Positions 60,878 through 64,000 of a stretch of 64,000 bases of DNA are shown here, piece by piece; within the stretch, counting starts at the first letter, position 1; every line of letters begins with the position of its first letter. Origin of the DNA: QZLE01 sp033852135. GTDB taxonomy: Bacteria; Pseudomonadota; Gammaproteobacteria; QZLD01. The notes under the pieces are model-generated. The model saw only the letters and a list, made by a program, of their open reading frames with translations. It searched no databases and was not told the origin of the DNA. The stretch covers positions 166,780 through 230,779 of the forward strand of contig JAWSVB010000005.1 in assembly GCA_033852135.1 (NCBI GenBank). Direction: 5' to 3'. The position numbers were made by a program, and so were the translations under genes.

Positions 60878-61008
60878 TTTCACCCTTCAAAAAACAAAGG
60901 ACTAAAACCGGTGTCGTTAGAGTCGTCGTTAACTTCACCAGCTTTAGCCCCTTGCATACTGCATAACACATTAAATTTGATTTTTACATTTTATGCCTTA
61001 GGTAAACG

Positions 61009-61521
61009 CTAAAACGGAATATCATCATCAAAATCGCCATCAACTGGTGGCTCCATATTTGGAGGCATAGGAGCAGGTCCACTATCTGGATTTTGAGATA
61101 CTGGAGTTTGATTATTAGGGGCTGAAGCAGGGGCGTTACTTTGAGCTTGCGACTGAGCAGCAGCATTTGCAGTAGCCGAACCGCCTCTACTATCAAGCAT
61201 CTGCATTTCACTTCCAACGATTTCAGTCGTGTATCTATCGTTACCCTGTTTATCTTGCCATTTTCTAGTGCGAAGACTGCCCTCCAGATAAATTTTGGAA
61301 CCTTTCTTAAGGTATTCTCCTACAATCTCAGCCAACCGATTAAAGAAAACAACATTATGCCACTCTGTTCTTTCCTGTTTTTGCCCAGATTGTTTATCCT
61401 TCCATGTCTCTGATGTTGCAACTGTTATATTTGTTACAGCCCCACCATTTGGCATATATCTAGTTTCAGGATCTTTGCCTAGATTGCCAATCAAGATTAC
61501 TTTATTAATACCGCGTGCCAT
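61009..61521 (-). CDS. ssb: Single-stranded DNA-binding protein
   Basis: SSB of 170 aa. Residues 1-112 form the OB fold: INKVILIGNLGKDPETRYM, TEWHNVVFFNRLAEIVGEYL and KIYLEGSLRTRKWQDKQGN. A glutamine/proline/alanine-rich linker leads to the acidic tip DFDDDIPF, the conserved C-terminal interaction peptide. Binds ssDNA during transfer and replication. AGGAGCAG lies upstream of the ATG. Confidence 0.93.
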   Translation of the reverse strand: MARGINKVILIGNLGKDPETRYMPNGGAVTNITVATSETWKDKQSGQKQERTEWHNVVFFNRLAEIVGEYLKKGSKIYLEGSLRTRKWQDKQGNDRYTTEIVGSEMQMLDSRGGSATANAAAQSQAQSNAPASAPNNQTPVSQNPDSGPAPMPPNMEPPVDGDFDDDIPF

Positions 61522-61552
61522 ATTGTACTGCTCCTTTATTTACTATTACCAA

Positions 61553-61795
61553 TTAATGCTTATTTGTTGAGATAGCATCAAAGTGCTGAAAGTTTTGCTT
61601 TTCGATTAACAAATCGAGAATATTATTTAGGCTTCTCACCGCTGTTTCATCACCTTCGATCTCAATACTTATCTCGTTAAATTCAATTTCAATATCACAT
61701 CCGGTTTCAATTAAAGCTTTAACTTTATAAGCCGGTAAAATATCAACAGATACAATTTTTCCGTACTCACAAAACAACCCGTAGACAAACAACAT
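61553..61795 (-). CDS. Hypothetical small protein with structured leader
   Basis: Protein of 80 aa from ATG 61795 with GGAGG nine bases upstream (a TTG nine bases earlier is unlikely). Acidic, with the repeat-like IEFNEISIEIEGDET. Unknown family. Upstream (61800-61860) a long hairpin (CTTGTCC..GGACAAG type with two wobbles) ends just before the ribosome site, so translation may be controlled by structure. Confidence 0.45.
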   Translation of the reverse strand: MLFVYGLFCEYGKIVSVDILPAYKVKALIETGCDIEIEFNEISIEIEGDETAVRSLNNILDLLIEKQNFQHFDAISTNKH

Positions 61796-61804
61796 GATTA
61801 TCAA

Positions 61805-62052
61805 CCTCCTTGTTCAAGTTCATGAGTGAACTGGACAAGAGGCGAAATGCCCTCTACTCCTTCAGCAGTGACACTTCAAATATTGATTTATACAGCCACC
61901 ATTGCATTTGGGCGTAGCAATAGCCGCTACACTTCATCAATATAATTAACCCTACCTACTCATCCAGTTCAGTTATATTTGAACATCAAACCGACTGGGT
62001 TTCATTATGAAAACTACAATCAAATCAAACATTTTACGCGTTGCAAAAAACA
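61805..62052. other. Intergenic region with leader hairpins
   Basis: Hairpins near 61812-61840 (TTGTTCAAGTTCA / TGAACTGGACAA, bulged) and at about 61840-61856 (GAGGCGAAATGCCCTC type). They face the ribosome site of the small gene downstream. No ORF is supported. Confidence 0.4.
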
Positions 62053-62574
62053 TCATCCAACCAATGATTCAACACTGACAGGATGATCATAAAAAGTGCA
62101 AATTGGGCGCGTCATGTTAAAGCCGCATCTTTCATATGTGAGCATCAAATTAGGGCTTACTGTTACCAAACCTGGTTCTGACTCATTAGGAGTTACTTTA
62201 TTAGCGCAATATGCCAATGCAGCAGGATTACCACCTGTATCCGAATAAGATTTAATTAAGAAATCGATATCGGAAAATGAAAGGGTCATAAACACGCCAT
62301 CAGGTCTTGGGTCTTCCAACCCAGGAATATCATTCGAGGACCTTAGTTCTTTCTGAATAGCTGAAAAGAATTCACGCGCATTTTGAAAAACGATCTCAGA
62401 AATAATTTCTTGCTCTTGGCTTTGATGGATAAGTTTACACTCCTGCTCAACTAGAGTCTTACCTTCGATATATCCTGAAATGTAATCATATTCATCAAAT
62501 TCATCATGTTTTGATTTAACGCCATTGACCCCATCATGGTATCCTTTAAGCCAAATGTCTCGCTTAACATTCAT
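62053..62574 (-). CDS. Hypothetical protein
   Basis: Soluble protein of 173 aa with four cysteines and no membrane segments. It starts NVKRDIWLKGYHDGVNG, typical of a small regulatory or plasmid-encoded protein. GGAGACCG precedes the ATG. It lies 8 bases after the DUF3158-like gene, so it is co-transcribed with the ICE module. Family not recognised. Confidence 0.5.
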   Translation of the reverse strand: MNVKRDIWLKGYHDGVNGVKSKHDEFDEYDYISGYIEGKTLVEQECKLIHQSQEQEIISEIVFQNAREFFSAIQKELRSSNDIPGLEDPRPDGVFMTLSFSDIDFLIKSYSDTGGNPAALAYCANKVTPNESEPGLVTVSPNLMLTYERCGFNMTRPICTFYDHPVSVESLVG

Positions 62575-62582
62575 ACGGTCTC

Positions 62583-63104
62583 CTATGCTATCTGACTCAT
62601 TTTAATACCATCAAAACTATTCATGGCAAGGTGGTTAAAAACATCCTCTGATCGCATACTGTCTTCAATATATTTTGTATAAATTTTTATCTCCTGCTTA
62701 AGCAACAGAAATGCATTATCAAGATATCTCTTTCGATTATCTAAATCGAAAAGCACTTGAATCATTCGGTTTGAAAGAAGTGATAAAGCTCTTGTGCAGG
62801 CATTGTTGTTATTTGAAAATAAATATGTAACCTCGGCTCTGCGATTTCCATCAACAGATATCCTCCAGGTCAAATTCATATGAGTTTTGTTTTTTAGAGG
62901 TAAGCCAATTAAACGAGGCGGTTCAAACAACTCTTCAACAGTATTTACGATTAATTTCATCTCATTCAGAATTTTCTCTTCTAGCATTTCTAGCTCATCA
63001 AGACGTTTACGTAACGCAGACATAGAGAGCGTTGAGTAATCAACGCCTCCCTTATCCCTTAAAAGGCCTTTTAAAAGGATGGATGGGGATTGAATGAAAT
63101 TCAT
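62583..63104 (-). CDS. DUF3158-like ICE protein
   Basis: Helical protein of 173 aa. The N-terminus ILLKGLLRDKGGVDYSTLS resembles DUF3158 (LKGLLKP), and the rest is a helical bundle with several Leu-rich stretches. In related ICEs a DUF3158 gene lies next to the PFL_4669 gene, as here (four-base overlap). Function unknown. The family call is moderate, based on one motif and position. Confidence 0.5.
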   Translation of the reverse strand: MNFIQSPSILLKGLLRDKGGVDYSTLSMSALRKRLDELEMLEEKILNEMKLIVNTVEELFEPPRLIGLPLKNKTHMNLTWRISVDGNRRAEVTYLFSNNNNACTRALSLLSNRMIQVLFDLDNRKRYLDNAFLLLKQEIKIYTKYIEDSMRSEDVFNHLAMNSFDGIKMSQIA

Positions 63105-63949
63105 TCTCCATCCCCAGTATTTGAAGTTTCACTATCATTACTTTCTACATCTTCACTATCAAATTGCTCTCGCAATGAATCATTATTTATCTTAGGTGCG
63201 AATTTAGGTCTTCGTTTACCACTCAAAACATCATCATCAAGCTCACCAAGCCTAATTAAAGCCTCTCTAGCGCGAGCATTATTAGAAGCAAAGTCATTAC
63301 GAGAAGCTCCACTTGCTTTGAACGTACTAGACAAACGAAATGCATTTCTTATTTTGCTGCCAGGGAAATTACGCTTATGGGCTATATTGATCATGTCATC
63401 TTGCACAATCAATCCAACATGAAGCGCAGAAAGAGTTTTCAACATCAAAGCATCAAAATCAGTTAATAACCGCGCGCCCATAAACCCATATGGAGTTCTA
63501 AATGATAAAGGTAATTTAATTGGCTCCACAGACATGTCATTAGTGATAACAATATTTCCCATGCCTGAAAGCAACTCATCCATGTACTCCGTATTTTCAC
63601 GAATTGCTTTAGAAGCATCATCAATAGCAGTTTCTATTTCTAATAGTTTCTTATCTGCGTATGGGTCATCTGTTGCTGCCATATCCCATATGTAAGTAAC
63701 ATTATGACCAAACCGAACTAATCCAGTAATTGCTCTTTTATCTTTAGTACCAAGACGGCCATAGAAATAAGCATGAGCAAATTTAGAATGGATTGTCATC
63801 TGGCCTTCGGTTTTGATTTGACCAGGCTGTTTCTTTTCAGCAAAAGAAGAAGAGGGTGATTTTAACTTTGGTTTTGATTTTGATCCACCAACATATGACC
63901 CCACAATTGGCCCTGAATTATACAAGTCTTTTTGTTCAGTCCCACTCAT
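63101..63949 (-). CDS. ICE protein, PFL_4669/DUF1845 (TIGR03761) family
   Basis: Protein of 282 aa. The core (about residues 50-200) matches the PFL_4669/DUF1845 pattern: AHAYFYGRLGTKDKRAITGL, NVTYIWDMAATDDPYADKKL and RTPYGFMGARLLTDFDAL, then ALHVGLI. AcaB of IncC plasmids carries the same DUF1845 domain. The N- and C-termini are low-complexity. GGGGTG five bases before the ATG. It is presumably the leading gene of the minus-strand ICE module. DNA-binding or regulatory role suspected. Confidence 0.75.
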   Translation of the reverse strand: MSGTEQKDLYNSGPIVGSYVGGSKSKPKLKSPSSSFAEKKQPGQIKTEGQMTIHSKFAHAYFYGRLGTKDKRAITGLVRFGHNVTYIWDMAATDDPYADKKLLEIETAIDDASKAIRENTEYMDELLSGMGNIVITNDMSVEPIKLPLSFRTPYGFMGARLLTDFDALMLKTLSALHVGLIVQDDMINIAHKRNFPGSKIRNAFRLSSTFKASGASRNDFASNNARAREALIRLGELDDDVLSGKRRPKFAPKINNDSLREQFDSEDVESNDSETSNTGDGE

Positions 63950-64000
63950 TTCTTCACCCCTAATTTAATAATGTTTCCCTGATTTTGACTGCTGTACCCT

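Noticed and set aside
1..64000. tRNA, rRNA or CRISPR features
   Set aside because: None seen when scanning both strands by eye; a tRNA attachment site of the ICE must lie outside the window.

Overview
This AT-rich window looks like the backbone of a large integrative conjugative element (ICE) or related conjugative plasmid from a gammaproteobacterium, probably a marine-type genus such as Shewanella, Vibrio or Pseudoalteromonas. The genus is a guess from base composition and family content. The backbone consists of the ICEHin1056/PFGI-1-type type IV secretion families and the partner-module families DUF3577, DUF3275, PFL_4669, SSB and a type IA topoisomerase. The relaxase, coupling ATPase and element integrase are not in the window. 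No tRNA, rRNA or CRISPR array was seen.

Layout. (1) 13-13543, plus strand: one compact operon of fifteen conjugation genes, many with overlapping stop/start codons. It runs from a DUF4400 membrane protein through RAQPRD, pilin-like and core-complex proteins, the VirB4/TraC ATPase, TraU-like and PFL_4711 proteins to a TraG-N protein. (2) 13.7-28.3 kb: an accessory region, mostly minus strand. It holds lipoproteins, a WGR protein, a recombinase-derived regulator with a palindromic operator, a CoiA-like nuclease, a DUF4238 protein, a small tyrosine recombinase, a metalloprotease/membrane-protein pair, an Abi_C abortive-infection pair, a frameshifted recombinase and Rhs-like and TPR gene debris. 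(3) 28.4-41.8 kb, plus strand: a probable self-mobile island. Four recombination genes match the IntA-Tfp-IntB-Srap order of strand-biased circularizing integrative elements. Their cargo is an HTH protein, an MmeI-like methyltransferase, a helicase, a GIY-YIG protein and a Shedu (SduA) protein, so it reads as an anti-phage cassette. (4) 41.9-52.3 kb, mostly minus strand: a maintenance module with a winged-helix protein beside two consensus DnaA boxes, a nuclease, an SNF2-type helicase, a DUF6094 methylase, DUF3275 and DUF3577 proteins, plus candidate small RNAs. Six leaders here share a two-state hairpin design that looks like transcription attenuation. (5) 52.4-54.9 kb, plus strand: a second metalloprotease, a peptidoglycan amidase and a membrane-anchored protein. 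(6) 54.9-64.0 kb, minus strand: a GAF-GGDEF diguanylate cyclase operon, topoisomerase, SSB, and DUF3158-like and PFL_4669-family ICE proteins.

The T4SS builds the mating channel, and the minus-strand module supplies DNA-processing and replication functions. The accessory blocks carry host-defence and regulatory cargo. The most novel-looking signals are the repeated attenuator leaders (46.8-52.2 kb), the recombinase-quartet island with its composite restriction/Shedu cargo, two candidate sRNAs at 41.9 and 43.9 kb, and a stem-loop-dense non-coding segment at 50.96-51.45 kb that could be an origin. All coordinates and motifs come from reading the sequence by eye. Family names are recognition from memory and were not checked by a search.
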